This document shows, in pieces, positions 54,776 to 64,000 of a stretch of DNA of 64,000 bases (position 1 is its first letter; each line of letters starts with the position of its first letter). Origin of the DNA: Pseudofulvimonas gallinarii (GTDB taxonomy: Bacteria; Pseudomonadota; Gammaproteobacteria; Xanthomonadales; UBA2363). Made by a program: the position numbers and the translations under genes. The DNA lies in the NCBI RefSeq assembly GCF_004343305.1, contig NZ_SMAF01000002.1:204137-268136 (forward strand), in the 5' to 3' direction. The notes below the pieces were generated by a model. The model did no database searches. It was not told the origin of the DNA and saw only the letters and a list, made by a program, of their open reading frames with translations.

Positions 54776-55000
54776 TCAGTGACCGTCGGTGTACGGGATC
54801 AGGGCCAGGAAGCGCGCGCGCTTGATGGCCAGGGCCAGCTGGCGCTGGTAACGCGACTTGGTGCCGGTGATGCGGCTCGGCACGATCTTGCCGGTTTCGG
54901 TCACGTACTGGCGCAGGGTGCCCAGATCCTTGTAATCGATCTCGGTGACGCCCTCGGCGGTGAACTTGCAGAACTTGCGGCGACGGAAGAAACGGGACAT
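54776..55000 (-). CDS. rpsR: 30S ribosomal protein S18
   Basis: 74 residues, basic, with [20 protein letters not shown] and [20 protein letters not shown], the full family pattern. It partners S6 on the small-subunit platform. It starts 12 bases after rpsF. Confidence 0.98.
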   Translation of the reverse strand: MSRFFRRRKFCKFTAEGVTEIDYKDLGTLRQYVTETGKIVPSRITGTKSRYQRQLALAIKRARFLALIPYTDGH

Positions 55001-55012
55001 GGATCAAGCTCC

Positions 55013-55465
55013 TCAGGCAGCGGCGTTGTCGTCGGTGGCGGCTTCGGCTTCAGCCTCGCCACCCTCTTCCTCGCCACGCGAGGTCAGGGACTTCGGCTCC
55101 GGATCGCCGTAGCCATACTCGGACTCGATGCGGCGCGGCTTCTCGTCCTTGTTCTTCAGGATGTAGCTCTGCTCGGTGACCGCGTCCTCGCGGGCGATGA
55201 TCAGGTGGCGCAGGACCGCATCGTTGAAACGGAAGCCGGCTTCCAGCTCCTTCAGGACCGGCTGCGTGCACTCGATGTTCATCAGCACGTAGTGGGCCTT
55301 GGCCAGGCGCTCGATCGGGTAGGCCAGCTGGCGGCGGCCCCAGTCTTCCAGGCGGTGGATCGAGCCACCGTCGCCTTCGATCAAGCCCTTGTAGCGCTCG
55401 ATCATGGCGGGCACCTGCTCGCTCTGGTCCGGATGGACCAGGAACACGATTTCGTAATGACGCAT
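55013..55465 (-). CDS. rpsF: 30S ribosomal protein S6
   Basis: 150 residues, start [20 protein letters not shown]. The S6 fold includes [20 protein letters not shown] and [10 protein letters not shown]. The C-terminus is an acidic extension ([20 protein letters not shown]), as in other gammaproteobacteria where RimK may modify it. It leads the rpsF-rpsR-rplI operon; priB is absent between rpsF and rpsR. Confidence 0.97.
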   Translation of the reverse strand: MRHYEIVFLVHPDQSEQVPAMIERYKGLIEGDGGSIHRLEDWGRRQLAYPIERLAKAHYVLMNIECTQPVLKELEAGFRFNDAVLRHLIIAREDAVTEQSYILKNKDEKPRRIESEYGYGDPEPKSLTSRGEEEGGEAEAEAATDDNAAA

Positions 55466-55632
55466 TGGATTGTTCCTTGTGGATGTCGTCCCCGTGTCCG
55501 GGGAAGGCAGCCCTCCGGGCATCCGGTAGGGCAAGGGACCCCGGCGCGGGGCCGGGGGTCGCGCATTCTCGCGCGGATCGGGCGGGCGCGCAACTTCCGG
55601 CCAGCAGGGACGGCCGGGACACGCGCGCTCGT

Positions 55633-55965
55633 TCAGACGGCTTCCGTGGTGAAGCTCTCGCCGCAGCCGCAGGCCGCCGCCACGTTCGGGTTGTCGAACA
55701 CGAACTGGCTGCCCATGCCCTGGCGGACGAAGTCGATGCGGGTGCCGTCGACCAGGCGCAGGCTGTCGTCGTCGACGAAGATACGGATGCCGCGGTCCTC
55801 GAAGACATGGTCGCCTTCGCGGCCGGCCTCGGCGAGGTCGACCTCGTAGGCCCAGCCGGAACAGCCGGTCCGCTTCACGCCGAAACGCAGGCCGAGCTTG
55901 CCCGGCTGCTCCTGGAGGTAACCGGCGACGCGTGCCGCCGCCGCTTCAGTCAGGGAAATGCTCAT
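55633..55965 (-). CDS. iscA: A-type Fe-S carrier protein (IscA-like)
   Basis: 110 residues with the three cluster-binding cysteines Cys35 ([16 protein letters not shown]), Cys99 and Cys101 (ACGCGESF). The GCSGWAY sequence is closer to IscA/SufA than to ErpA (GGCSGFQY). It probably carries clusters from the Suf machinery to clients; no isc operon is in the window. It is divergent from asnS. Confidence 0.94.
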   Translation of the reverse strand: MSISLTEAAAARVAGYLQEQPGKLGLRFGVKRTGCSGWAYEVDLAEAGREGDHVFEDRGIRIFVDDDSLRLVDGTRIDFVRQGMGSQFVFDNPNVAAACGCGESFTTEAV

Positions 55966-56045
55966 GGCCGGAAGTCTAGCGCGCGGCCGCTGAACCTCAA
56001 CGTCCCGGTATCATGGCGCCCCCACTCTCCATGGAACCGCACGAC

Positions 56046-57446
<1,401 letters not shown>

Positions 57447-57456
57447 GCACGGCGCC

Positions 57457-58095
57457 GTGTTCGTTCCCGCCCGGTTCTCCGAAGGGCAGCAGGCGCTGGA
57501 GGCGCTGCTCGCCCGCGACGCCTTCGTCACGCTGGTCAGCAGCGTCGAAGGCGAGCCCTTCGCGACGCACCTGCCGGTACGCGCCGAGCGGGACGGCGAA
57601 CGGTTCGTGTTGCGCGGGCACCTGGCGCGCGCCAACCCGCAATGGCGCTGCCTGGCCGGACAGACCGTACTGGTGATCGTGCACGGGCCGCACGCCTACG
57701 TGTCACCGACCTGGTATGCGCAGCCGGACCACAGTGTGCCGACCTGGAACTACACGGCCGCGCACCTGTATGGCACGGTGCGACTGATCGACGATCCCGC
57801 CAGCCTTCTGGCTCTCGTCGCCGACCTCGCCGCGCACTACGAGGAAGGCATCGGCAGCGACTGGCGTTTCCCCGGCAGCGCGCCGGAGACGGCCCGCGAA
57901 CTGGCCGGCATCGTCGGCTTCGAGTTCGAGGCCACACGCATCCAGGTCAAGCACAAACTCAACCAGCATCACGACGCCGCCAGCCTGCGCGGCGCCATCG
58001 ACGGCCTGCGCACACATGGCAATCACGAGGGCCGGGAAATCGCCGCGCTGATGCAGGGCGTCCTCGATGCGAAGACCGGAGGGCCATCACCATGA
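57457..58095 (+). CDS. PaiB-like FMN-binding protein
   Basis: 212 residues from a GTG start (VFVPARFSEG) 10 bases after asnS. PaiB family blocks are visible: HLPV near residue 45, GHLARANPQWRC, HGPHAYVSPTWYA, VPTWNYTAAHLYG and KHKLNQ. The family has a split-barrel flavin-reductase fold and was named as a transcriptional regulator in Bacillus; the enzymatic role here is unknown. Confidence 0.9.
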   Translation: MFVPARFSEGQQALEALLARDAFVTLVSSVEGEPFATHLPVRAERDGERFVLRGHLARANPQWRCLAGQTVLVIVHGPHAYVSPTWYAQPDHSVPTWNYTAAHLYGTVRLIDDPASLLALVADLAAHYEEGIGSDWRFPGSAPETARELAGIVGFEFEATRIQVKHKLNQHHDAASLRGAIDGLRTHGNHEGREIAALMQGVLDAKTGGPSP

Positions 58096-58388
58096 TGGGT
58101 GGACTCGTACTGTTGCTGCTGGGCATCGCCTTCGCCACAGTGGGCGTGACCGGCTATGTCATCTTCGGCCCGCTGACCTGCCGGCACCTGCAGGATCGCG
58201 GCCAGGCCGGACTGATGGCCGGCTCGTCGCTGTCGCCCACCGGCCTGTTGTGGATCCTGCGCGGCGGCTACGGGCAGCTCGGCGACGCCGGCCTGCGCGC
58301 ACTGGCCTTGCCGGCGCGCATCATGCTGATCCTCACCCTCGCCGGCGTGTTCCTCCTGGTGCTGCGCTGGCTGCTGGTGCAGGCCTGA
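58092..58388 (+). CDS. Small membrane protein, unknown
   Basis: 98 residues with two hydrophobic helices, GGLVLLLLGIAFATVGVTGY at the N-terminus and IMLILTLAGVFLLVLRWLLV at the C-terminus, joined by a polar 45-residue loop. The start overlaps the PaiB-like stop (ATGA). No family recognised. Confidence 0.65.
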   Translation: MMGGLVLLLLGIAFATVGVTGYVIFGPLTCRHLQDRGQAGLMAGSSLSPTGLLWILRGGYGQLGDAGLRALALPARIMLILTLAGVFLLVLRWLLVQA

Positions 58389-58431
58389 CCTGCCCGGCCC
58401 GGCTTCCAACCACACTGCGCGGGGACACGCG

Positions 58432-59220
58432 ATGGACCTCAATCTCACTGGCAAGCACGCACTGGTATGCGGCGCCTCGGAAGGCATCGGTCGCGCCGCC
58501 GCGCATGAACTGGCGGCACTTGGCGCCGACGTGACCGTGCTGGCGCGACGGGCGTCCGTGCTGGAAGACGTCGCGCAGGCACTGCCGCAGGTACACGGCG
58601 CGCAGCGCCACGGCTGGCTGGCCGTCGACATGGATGACGGCGCGACGCTGCAACGCAAGGTGCAGTCGCTGGTCGCCGGCTCGCGCGTGCAGATCCTGGT
58701 GAACAACACCGCCGGGCCGCCACCGGGTCCGGCCTGCACGGCCTCGCCGGAGGATTACCTGCGCACCTTCCAGCGCCACGTGGTCGGCGGACAGATCCTC
58801 GTGCAGGCCGTGCTCGACGGCATGAAGGAAGCCGCCTTCGGGCGCATCGTCAATGTCATTTCCACTTCGGTGCGCGAGCCGATCGCGAACCTGGGCGTGT
58901 CCAATACCGTCCGTGGCGCCGTGGCGAGCTGGGCGAAGACGCTGGCCAGCGAGCTGGGCCCGCACGGCATCACCGTCAACAGCGTGCTGCCCGGCTATAC
59001 GCAGACCGGCCGGCTGGCGGCGATCATCGCCGGCAATGCCCAGCGCAGCGGCAGGAGCGAGGCGGAAGTCGCCGCCGGCATGCTCGCCGCCGTGCCGGCC
59101 GGCCGATTCGGCACGCCCGATGAAACCGCCGCCGCCATCGCCTTCCTGTGTTCGCCCGCCGCCGCCTACATCAACGGCGTCACCCTCGCCGTCGACGGCG
59201 GCCGGACCCGCGCGCTCTGA
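58432..59220 (+). CDS. Short-chain dehydrogenase/reductase with substituted catalytic YxxxK
   Basis: 262 residues with the Rossmann motif ALVCGASEGIGRAAAHEL and NNTAGPPPGP. The active-site region reads GRIVNVISTSVREPIANLGV then SNTVRGAVASWAKTLA. Aligned to ordinary SDRs (YSASKAAVASLTKTLA), Tyr and Lys of YxxxK become Ser and Arg. VNSVLPGYTQTGRL follows as usual, and the C-terminal VDGGRTRAL is normal. Upstream of an aldehyde dehydrogenase gene of aromatic degradation, it may act in that pathway, but the substitutions leave its chemistry uncertain. Confidence 0.88.
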   Translation: MDLNLTGKHALVCGASEGIGRAAAHELAALGADVTVLARRASVLEDVAQALPQVHGAQRHGWLAVDMDDGATLQRKVQSLVAGSRVQILVNNTAGPPPGPACTASPEDYLRTFQRHVVGGQILVQAVLDGMKEAAFGRIVNVISTSVREPIANLGVSNTVRGAVASWAKTLASELGPHGITVNSVLPGYTQTGRLAAIIAGNAQRSGRSEAEVAAGMLAAVPAGRFGTPDETAAAIAFLCSPAAAYINGVTLAVDGGRTRAL

Positions 59221-59467
59221 GCGCCTCGCCCGTCGCGCGGACGCGCCCGGGCGCGCTGGTTTCCGCGGTTTCCGCAGCCGGTACCGGCATCCATGCCACC
59301 TGGAACGTGCGAGGAGCAGGCTGCTTCCGGGTACGGGCCAGCACCGGAACGTGGCGTCGCGGCCTGTCCCGAAAACTGCCCGTGGAATCGTAAATTCATG
59401 TGACAGGCCCTTGATTTGACGGCCTTCGGGCAGTAATGCCGGACAAATGCCGTTATGCTCGGCCCCC

Positions 59468-60919
59468 ATGGAACTCCACATCGGCCATCTGATCGGCGGC
59501 GACATCGTGCCCGGCCGAGGCCAGGTGCTCCCCGTCCATGAACCCGCCACCGGACGGGTGATCGCGGAGCTGGGAGATGCGGACGCCGAGCAGGTCAGCG
59601 CGGCCATCGGGGCGGCCCGCGACGCCTTTCCCGCCTGGTCCGCCCTCGCGCCCGAGCAGCGCGGCCGGCACCTGCGCCAGCTCGCCGATGCGATCGAGGC
59701 ACGCCTGGAGGACTTCGCCCGCGCCGAATCACGCGACAGCGGCAAGCCGCTGCACCTGGCGAAATCCCTCGACATTCCCCGCGCGGTCGCCAACCTGCGC
59801 TTCTTCGCCAGCGCCGGCGAGCAGTTCGCCAGCGAGAGCCATCACGACCACGGCCGCCTGAACTACACGCTGCGCCAGCCACTGGGCGCCGTCGCCGCGA
59901 TCTCGCCCTGGAACCTGCCGCTCTACCTGCTCACCTGGAAGATCGCGCCGGCGCTCGCAGCCGGCAACACGGTGGTCGCCAAGCCTTCCGAGGTGACACC
60001 ACTGACGGCCTTCATGCTCGGCGAACTCACCCGCGCGCTGGGCTGGCCACCGGGGGTGCTCAACATCCTGCAGGGCCGCGGCGCGGTGACTGGCCAGGCG
60101 CTGGTGACGCATGGCGGCATCAAGGCGATCAGTTTCACCGGCAGCACCCGCACCGGTGCCGCCATCGCCGCCGCCAATGCGGAGCGCTTCCGCAAGCTGT
60201 CGCTGGAACTGGGCGGCAAGAACCCCACGCTGGTGTTCGAGGATGCCGACTTCGACGCCGCCATCGATGGCGCCGTCCGCGCCGCCTTCACCAACCAGGG
60301 GCAGATCTGCCTGTGCGGATCGCGCATCCTGGTGCAGTCGTCGATCTACACGCGCTTCCGCGAGGCCTTCGTGGAACGGGCGCGCGCCCTGCGGGTGGGC
60401 GACCCTGAAAACGCCGACGTCGACCTGGGAGCGGTCGTTTCGCGCGAACATTTCGGGAAGATCACCGCTTGCATCGAAACCGCCCGCCAGGAAGGCGGAG
60501 CCATCCTCTGCGGAGGCGAACCGGTCCACGTCGAGGGCCGCTGCGCCGACGGCTGGTTCATCGCGCCGACGGTGATCGAGGGCCTGCCTTCCGGATGCCG
60601 CACCAACCAGGACGAGATCTTCGGGCCGGTCGCCACCCTGCTGCCCTTCGACGACGAGGCGCAGGCGGTGGCGATCGCCAATGACAGCCGCTATGGCCTG
60701 GCGGCATCGGTGTGGACGCGCGACATCAGTCGTGGCCACCGCGTCGCCAGCGTGCTGGAGGCGGGCATCGTCTGGATCAACACCTGGTTGAACCGCGACC
60801 TGCGCACGCCCTTCGGCGGTGTGAAAGAATCCGGCCTCGGCCGGGAGGGCGGCCTGGAAGCACTGCGCTTCTTCACGGAAGCCAAGAACGTATGTCTGAG
60901 CTGGGGAGCATCGACATGA
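59468..60919 (+). CDS. Aldehyde dehydrogenase, probable 2-aminomuconic 6-semialdehyde dehydrogenase
   Basis: An NAD-dependent aldehyde dehydrogenase of 483 residues. Catalytic Glu247 is in LSLELGGKNPTLVFEDAD and Cys281 in FTNQGQICLCGSRI. SPWNLPLYLLTWKIAPALAA and FTGSTRTGAAI mark the cofactor site, and GGVKESGLGREGG lies at the C-terminus. The sequence style is of the hydroxymuconic/aminomuconic semialdehyde group. With the RidA-type deaminase and the 3-hydroxyanthranilate dioxygenase downstream, I infer the 2-aminomuconate step of tryptophan/kynurenine degradation. The start at 59468 gives MELHIGHLIGG. Confidence 0.88.
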   Translation: MELHIGHLIGGDIVPGRGQVLPVHEPATGRVIAELGDADAEQVSAAIGAARDAFPAWSALAPEQRGRHLRQLADAIEARLEDFARAESRDSGKPLHLAKSLDIPRAVANLRFFASAGEQFASESHHDHGRLNYTLRQPLGAVAAISPWNLPLYLLTWKIAPALAAGNTVVAKPSEVTPLTAFMLGELTRALGWPPGVLNILQGRGAVTGQALVTHGGIKAISFTGSTRTGAAIAAANAERFRKLSLELGGKNPTLVFEDADFDAAIDGAVRAAFTNQGQICLCGSRILVQSSIYTRFREAFVERARALRVGDPENADVDLGAVVSREHFGKITACIETARQEGGAILCGGEPVHVEGRCADGWFIAPTVIEGLPSGCRTNQDEIFGPVATLLPFDDEAQAVAIANDSRYGLAASVWTRDISRGHRVASVLEAGIVWINTWLNRDLRTPFGGVKESGLGREGGLEALRFFTEAKNVCLSWGAST

Positions 60920-61488
60920 AGCTGCGATATTTCATTTTTCTTGTTGCGTCCGCGATCTTGACCGCAACGCCTCTGTCCGCACAGCAGTTGCCGGAGGTGG
61001 ACGAGCGCATGCTGCGCGAGATGTGCCTGCGCGGCGAATGCCGGTTCGATGTCGTCACCCGGGTTCGGCTCGCGGACGGGCAGACGCAGGAAGAGCGCAT
61101 TCCCCAATACCGCCCGGCCATCCTGCCCAACAGCCTGAGCATCATGCTCGGGGAGGAGCTGCAGGCGGTGGCCGATTTCGACAACAACGTTTTCCGCCGC
61201 TGGCGTGCACCCGAGCGGCGCGAATCCAGCCGCAACGCGGTGCTGGACTTCAAGCTCGCGCAGACCGGCGACGGCAGCATTGCGCTGGAAGTGCGCAACA
61301 ACGGTCGCGAGCCGATCAAGCTCAACCTGTTCATCCGCGCACCGGGCGCCATGGCGGGCGAATACACCTCCAGCTGCCCGGTCATCGCCGGCGGTTCGGT
61401 TTTCGAATACTGGTCGCGACCGGTGGCCGAGCTGATCGTCGGTGAAGCGGTGCTGGTCACCGATGCCGGCGCCCTGCAGTGCAACTGA
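60916..61488 (+). CDS. Secreted/periplasmic protein of unknown function
   Basis: 190 residues with a signal peptide (MKLRYFIFLVASAILTATPL SAQQ). Four cysteines remain in the mature part (MCLRGECRF, SSCPVIAGG, LQCN), suggesting disulfides. A central beta-rich region (VLDFKLAQTGDGSIALEVRN) has no family I know. The start overlaps the dehydrogenase stop (ATGA), placing a secreted protein inside a catabolic operon. Confidence 0.75.
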   Translation: MKLRYFIFLVASAILTATPLSAQQLPEVDERMLREMCLRGECRFDVVTRVRLADGQTQEERIPQYRPAILPNSLSIMLGEELQAVADFDNNVFRRWRAPERRESSRNAVLDFKLAQTGDGSIALEVRNNGREPIKLNLFIRAPGAMAGEYTSSCPVIAGGSVFEYWSRPVAELIVGEAVLVTDAGALQCN

Positions 61489-61501
61489 CGCCCGGATCGA
61501 C

Positions 61502-61957
61502 ATGACGAAGACGGCCGAGGCCCCTGGCGGCAGCATCCACACCGGACAGGCACCCGCGCCGGTCGGCGCCTATCCGCATGCCCGCCGCGTCGGCGACCTG
61601 CTGTTCCTGTCCGGCATCGGACCGCGTACGCCCGGCACGGACGAGATTCCCGGCAACCGCTACGACGGTGACGGCACGATGGTCGAATACGACATCGCGG
61701 CGCAGGCGCGCGCGGTGTTCGCCAACGTGCGGGCGGTGCTGGAAGCGGCCGGTGCCGGCTGGGATGACCTGGTCGACGTGACGGTTTACCTTACCGACAT
61801 GGCGCGCGATTTCCGCACCTACAACGCGGTCTGGGCCGAACATTTCCCGGATCCCGCGCGCGCGCCCTGCCGTACCACGCTGGGCATCACCGCGCTGCCA
61901 ACGCCCATCGCGATCGAACTCAAGTGCATCGCCGCGCTCCGGCGCGACAACGACTGA
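61502..61957 (+). CDS. RidA/YjgF family protein, probable 2-aminomuconate deaminase
   Basis: 151 residues of the RidA fold: [20 protein letters not shown] near the N-terminus, [20 protein letters not shown] and the C-terminal [20 protein letters not shown], which provides the conserved Arg and Glu of the inter-subunit site. Between the aldehyde dehydrogenase and the dioxygenase genes, it most likely hydrolyses 2-aminomuconate to 4-oxalocrotonate and ammonia. A general enamine/imine deaminase is the alternative. Confidence 0.87.
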   Translation: MTKTAEAPGGSIHTGQAPAPVGAYPHARRVGDLLFLSGIGPRTPGTDEIPGNRYDGDGTMVEYDIAAQARAVFANVRAVLEAAGAGWDDLVDVTVYLTDMARDFRTYNAVWAEHFPDPARAPCRTTLGITALPTPIAIELKCIAALRRDND

Positions 61958-61967
61958 GGAGCCGGAC

Positions 61968-62483
61968 ATGTTGCCGCCCATCGATTTCCAGGCCTGGATC
62001 GAACGCCACCGCGACCTGCTGAAGCCGCCGGTCGGCAACAAGTGTATCTATGACGAGGATTTCATCGTCATGATCGTCGGCGGGCCGAACCAGCGCACCG
62101 ACTACCACTACGACGAAGGCCCCGAGTTCTTCTACCAGCTCGAAGGCGAGATGGTGCTGAAGCTGATGACGGATGAGGGGCCGCGTGACGTGCCGATCCG
62201 CGCCGGCGAGATTTTCTACCTGCCACCGCGGGTACCGCATTCACCGCAGCGCATGGCCGATTCGGTCGGCCTGGTCATCGAGCGCCGGCGGCTCGGGCAC
62301 GAGCTCGACGGCCTGATCTGGTTCTGCCAGGACTGCAACGCGAAGGTCTACGAGGAATTCTTCCCGCTGCGCGATATCGAGAAGGACTTCCCGGCGGTGT
62401 TCGAGCGCTTCTACCGCTCGATGGAACATCGCACCTGCAAGCAGTGCGGCGCCGTGCATCCGGCGCCGGCGAAATACACCTGA
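61968..62483 (+). CDS. nbaC: 3-Hydroxyanthranilate 3,4-dioxygenase
   Basis: A cupin Fe(II) extradiol dioxygenase of 171 residues that opens 3-hydroxyanthranilate to 2-amino-3-carboxymuconate semialdehyde. Iron ligands are His47, Glu53 and His91 ([14 protein letters not shown] and [10 protein letters not shown]). A second rubredoxin-like metal site is formed by Cys120/Cys123 (FCQDC) and Cys157/Cys160 (TCKQC), characteristic of bacterial enzymes. The decarboxylase for the next step, kynureninase and kynurenine monooxygenase are not in the window. Confidence 0.95.
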   Translation: MLPPIDFQAWIERHRDLLKPPVGNKCIYDEDFIVMIVGGPNQRTDYHYDEGPEFFYQLEGEMVLKLMTDEGPRDVPIRAGEIFYLPPRVPHSPQRMADSVGLVIERRRLGHELDGLIWFCQDCNAKVYEEFFPLRDIEKDFPAVFERFYRSMEHRTCKQCGAVHPAPAKYT

Positions 62484-62497
62484 CGGGCAGGCTGCGG

Positions 62498-62755
62498 TCA
62501 GCGGCGGCGGCCGCGACCCTGCGAAGCGAGACTGACGCGGATCGACTCGGCGCCCTGGATGGAGCCATCCAGCGCGGCGATGGCGGCACGGGCTTCGTGG
62601 CCTTCCATCTGGAGTTCGGCGAAGCCCTTGCACTCGCCGCTGAAAAGATCCTTGGCGAGCTTGAGGCCGCGGACACGGCCGTGCGCCTCGAACAGGTCGG
62701 TGAGACCCTTCTCGGTCATGGAACGGGGCAGGCCGCGAACGGTAATGGTCAACAT
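62498..62755 (-). CDS. RRM-domain RNA-binding protein
   Basis: 85 residues: a single RNA-recognition motif with RNP2 (LTITVRGLP) and RNP1 (CKGFAELQM), then a short basic tail (SQGRGRRR). AAGGAG is properly placed before the ATG at 62755. Such small RRM proteins in bacteria are often cold-induced; here it follows a cold-shock gene on the same strand. Targets unknown. Confidence 0.9.
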   Translation of the reverse strand: MLTITVRGLPRSMTEKGLTDLFEAHGRVRGLKLAKDLFSGECKGFAELQMEGHEARAAIAALDGSIQGAESIRVSLASQGRGRRR

Positions 62756-62914
62756 GGAGATCTCCTTGGGTACGGAGCGGATCGTTCCGTGCACCTGGCG
62801 TTGACGGCGTGCTGCGTCATCGCCACGGGCCTGCGGCGTGTCCGGATGGGGTTCGCCAGGGTCCCGATACCGGGGACGGTGCGCGAACAGGGTCTTCCGC
62901 GGATTCCGGAAGCG

Positions 62915-62950
62915 CTAAAAAGAATCGCCCCGATGCAGGGCAGTCGGGGC
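62915..62950 (-). terminator. Intrinsic terminator of the cold-shock gene
   Basis: On the minus strand GCCCCGA, a 10-base loop and TCGGGGC are followed by GATTCTTTTTAG: a 7-bp GC-rich stem plus a T-run, 45 bases beyond the csp stop. Confidence 0.75.
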
Positions 62951-62959
62951 GACACTGTT

Positions 62960-62986
62960 CAACCGGGCGCACGGGGCGCCCGGTTG
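62960..62986 (-). other. Hairpin directly after the csp stop
   Basis: An 11-bp perfect stem (CAACCGGGCGC with GCGCCCGGTTG, loop of 5) lies 9 bases past the stop codon, upstream of the intrinsic terminator. Without a U-tract it may stabilise the mRNA 3' end. Confidence 0.5.
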
Positions 62987-62994
62987 AGGGTGGA

Positions 62995-63204
62995 TCAGAG
63001 AACCTGGACCTGATCGGCCTGCAGACCCTTCTGACCACGCGTCACGATGAAGCTGACCTTCTGGCCTTCCTGCAGCGACTTGAAGCCGGTGCCGACGATG
63101 GCGCGGAAGTGGACGAACACGTCGTCACCGCTCTCCGGCGTGATGAAGCCGAAGCCCTTGGCGTCGTTGAACCACTTGACGGTGCCGGTCTGACGATCGG
63201 ACAT
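62995..63204 (-). CDS. Cold-shock protein (CspA family)
   Basis: A 69-residue single-strand nucleic-acid-binding protein. RNP1-like KGFGFITP and RNP2-like VFVHF are intact ([26 protein letters not shown]). AAGGAG precedes the ATG. The 195-base gap to the methyltransferase gene leaves room for a long 5' leader, as typical csp mRNAs have. Confidence 0.97.
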   Translation of the reverse strand: MSDRQTGTVKWFNDAKGFGFITPESGDDVFVHFRAIVGTGFKSLQEGQKVSFIVTRGQKGLQADQVQVL

Positions 63205-63398
63205 GGTGAAACTCCTTGCAATGTTGGGAACAACCCCGAGGCGAAAAAGCGTCGGGTGATACTGGGTTGCAGGGAGTGAGCGGGACGAAGCGTTGTACAC
63301 ACTCGGTGGAACTGACGCATCGGATCACGATTCACCGTGATCCCTGACAATCACAGCGCAGGCAGTGTAACGCCAGACAATTGAAAAAGCGAACCGGC

Positions 63399-64000
63399 TC
63401 AGGATGATGGCGCGGATCGTTCAGTTTCACCCGTCCCGATGAGGGGTTGACGGCAGCGGAACAGCCTGACCGGAACCAGGTTGCGCCACTCCGTCTCGCG
63501 CTCAACCACGGCAAAACGCGCCCGCAGCGGCTCCAGGACATGGTTGGCGTACTGGTACACCCGGAACTCGCCTTCGGGCGCCAGCGATTGCGCCACGGCG
63601 TCCAGGATGCCGTCGCGCACGTACGCCGGCATGGTGCTGAAGGGAATGCCGGAGATCACCAGGTCGGTGTCCGCCCATTGCCGCGCCGCCAGCTCGCCTT
63701 CCAGGTCGGCGGCGCTGGCGTTGACGATCTCCAGTCGCGGATCGGGAAATCGCAGTGCCAGTTCGCGCACGAAGTCGGTATTCATCTCGATGGCCAGCAG
63801 GCGCGCCTCCGGCGCCATCGCATCCAGCACCGCACCGGTGATGGTGCCGACGCCCGGACCGAACTCGACCACCCTGCGCCGATTCGACCAGTCCACGCCG
63901 TCGAGCAGTCGCCGCACCAGGGCCGGCGAACTGACGGCGAAGGTACCGACCATGCGCGGGTGCTTGATGAAGTTCACTGCGAACACCCAGGCCTGACGCA
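63399..64000 (-). CDS. SAM-dependent methyltransferase, possibly truncated by the window edge
   Basis: A Rossmann-fold methyltransferase with RRVVEFGPGVGTITGAVLDA (motif I), LLAIEMNTDFVRELALRF (motif II) and DLVISGIPFSTMP (motif IV, a GIPF variant of NPPY). It resembles the phospholipid N-methyltransferase/KsgA-like group. A GTG at 63986 would start it (195 residues: MFAVNFIKHPRMVGTFAVSS), but the frame stays open to the last base, so the true start may lie outside. Confidence 0.82.
   Translation of the reverse strand, partial: RQAWVFAVNFIKHPRMVGTFAVSSPALVRRLLDGVDWSNRRRVVEFGPGVGTITGAVLDAMAPEARLLAIEMNTDFVRELALRFPDPRLEIVNASAADLEGELAARQWADTDLVISGIPFSTMPAYVRDGILDAVAQSLAPEGEFRVYQYANHVLEPLRARFAVVERETEWRNLVPVRLFRCRQPLIGTGETERSAPSS

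Overview
The window is high-GC proteobacterial DNA. Several things point to Lysobacterales (Xanthomonadales; a Rhodanobacteraceae/Dokdonella-like or Lysobacter-like lineage): the sufB-C-D-S operon led by an Rrf2 regulator, an MlaE permease with an N-terminal STAS domain, AmgK/MurU, an S46 dipeptidyl-peptidase, and secreted proteins ending in an 'IFxDGFE'-like tail. This placement is inferred from gene content and protein style, not from a search. No rRNA, tRNA, CRISPR array or transposase gene was recognised.

Layout. 0.2-2.9 kb: a secreted beta-helix protein built from two duplicated halves. 3.0-6.2 kb: a tandem glycine riboswitch and gcvP. 6.4-7.4 kb: a secreted polysaccharide deacetylase. 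7.4-8.7 kb: a gene-poor stretch with three copies of a fixed-spacing repeat that ends in DnaA-box-like arms. 8.8-12.1 kb: an MFS exporter and a secreted protein of unknown function. 12.3-17.4 kb: two divergent GGDEF proteins, one split by a frameshift. 17.5-26.9 kb: a defence operon reading leftward: winged-helix protein, AbiEii-like nucleotidyltransferase, HsdM, HsdS, a truncated AlbA_2 fragment, HsdR and a SprT-like metalloprotease. A 26-bp palindrome lies directly before its first gene. 27.1-29.4 kb: purA and a cluster of MITE-like inverted repeats. 29.4-34.8 kb: miaA-hfq-hflX-hflK-hflC-DUF2065. 34.8-43.2 kb: S46 peptidase, GNAT acetyltransferase, and the suf operon. 43.3-49.8 kb: a DUF3185 protein; an S8 protease coupled to two paralogous secreted proteins, with visibly lower GC at the 5' end; and a second beta-helix protein. 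50.0-53.8 kb: amgK-murU and mlaE-mlaF. 54.2-57.4 kb: rpsF-rpsR-rplI, iscA, asnS. 57.5-62.5 kb: a PaiB-like protein, a small membrane protein, an atypical SDR, and a lower kynurenine-pathway cluster (aldehyde dehydrogenase, secreted protein, RidA-type deaminase, 3-hydroxyanthranilate dioxygenase). 62.5-64 kb: an RRM protein, a cold-shock protein and a methyltransferase that may run off the edge.

How the genes work together. The suf operon and iscA supply Fe-S clusters. hfq-hflX-hflKC is the usual RNA-chaperone, ribosome-GTPase and FtsH-modulator block. amgK-murU recycles peptidoglycan sugars, and mlaEF belongs to phospholipid transport. The hsd operon is the main accessory island. Its composite make-up (restriction-modification plus an AbiE-type pair under a palindromic operator), the fixed-spacing repeat family, and the protease-plus-paralogues operon are the best candidates for undescribed biology.
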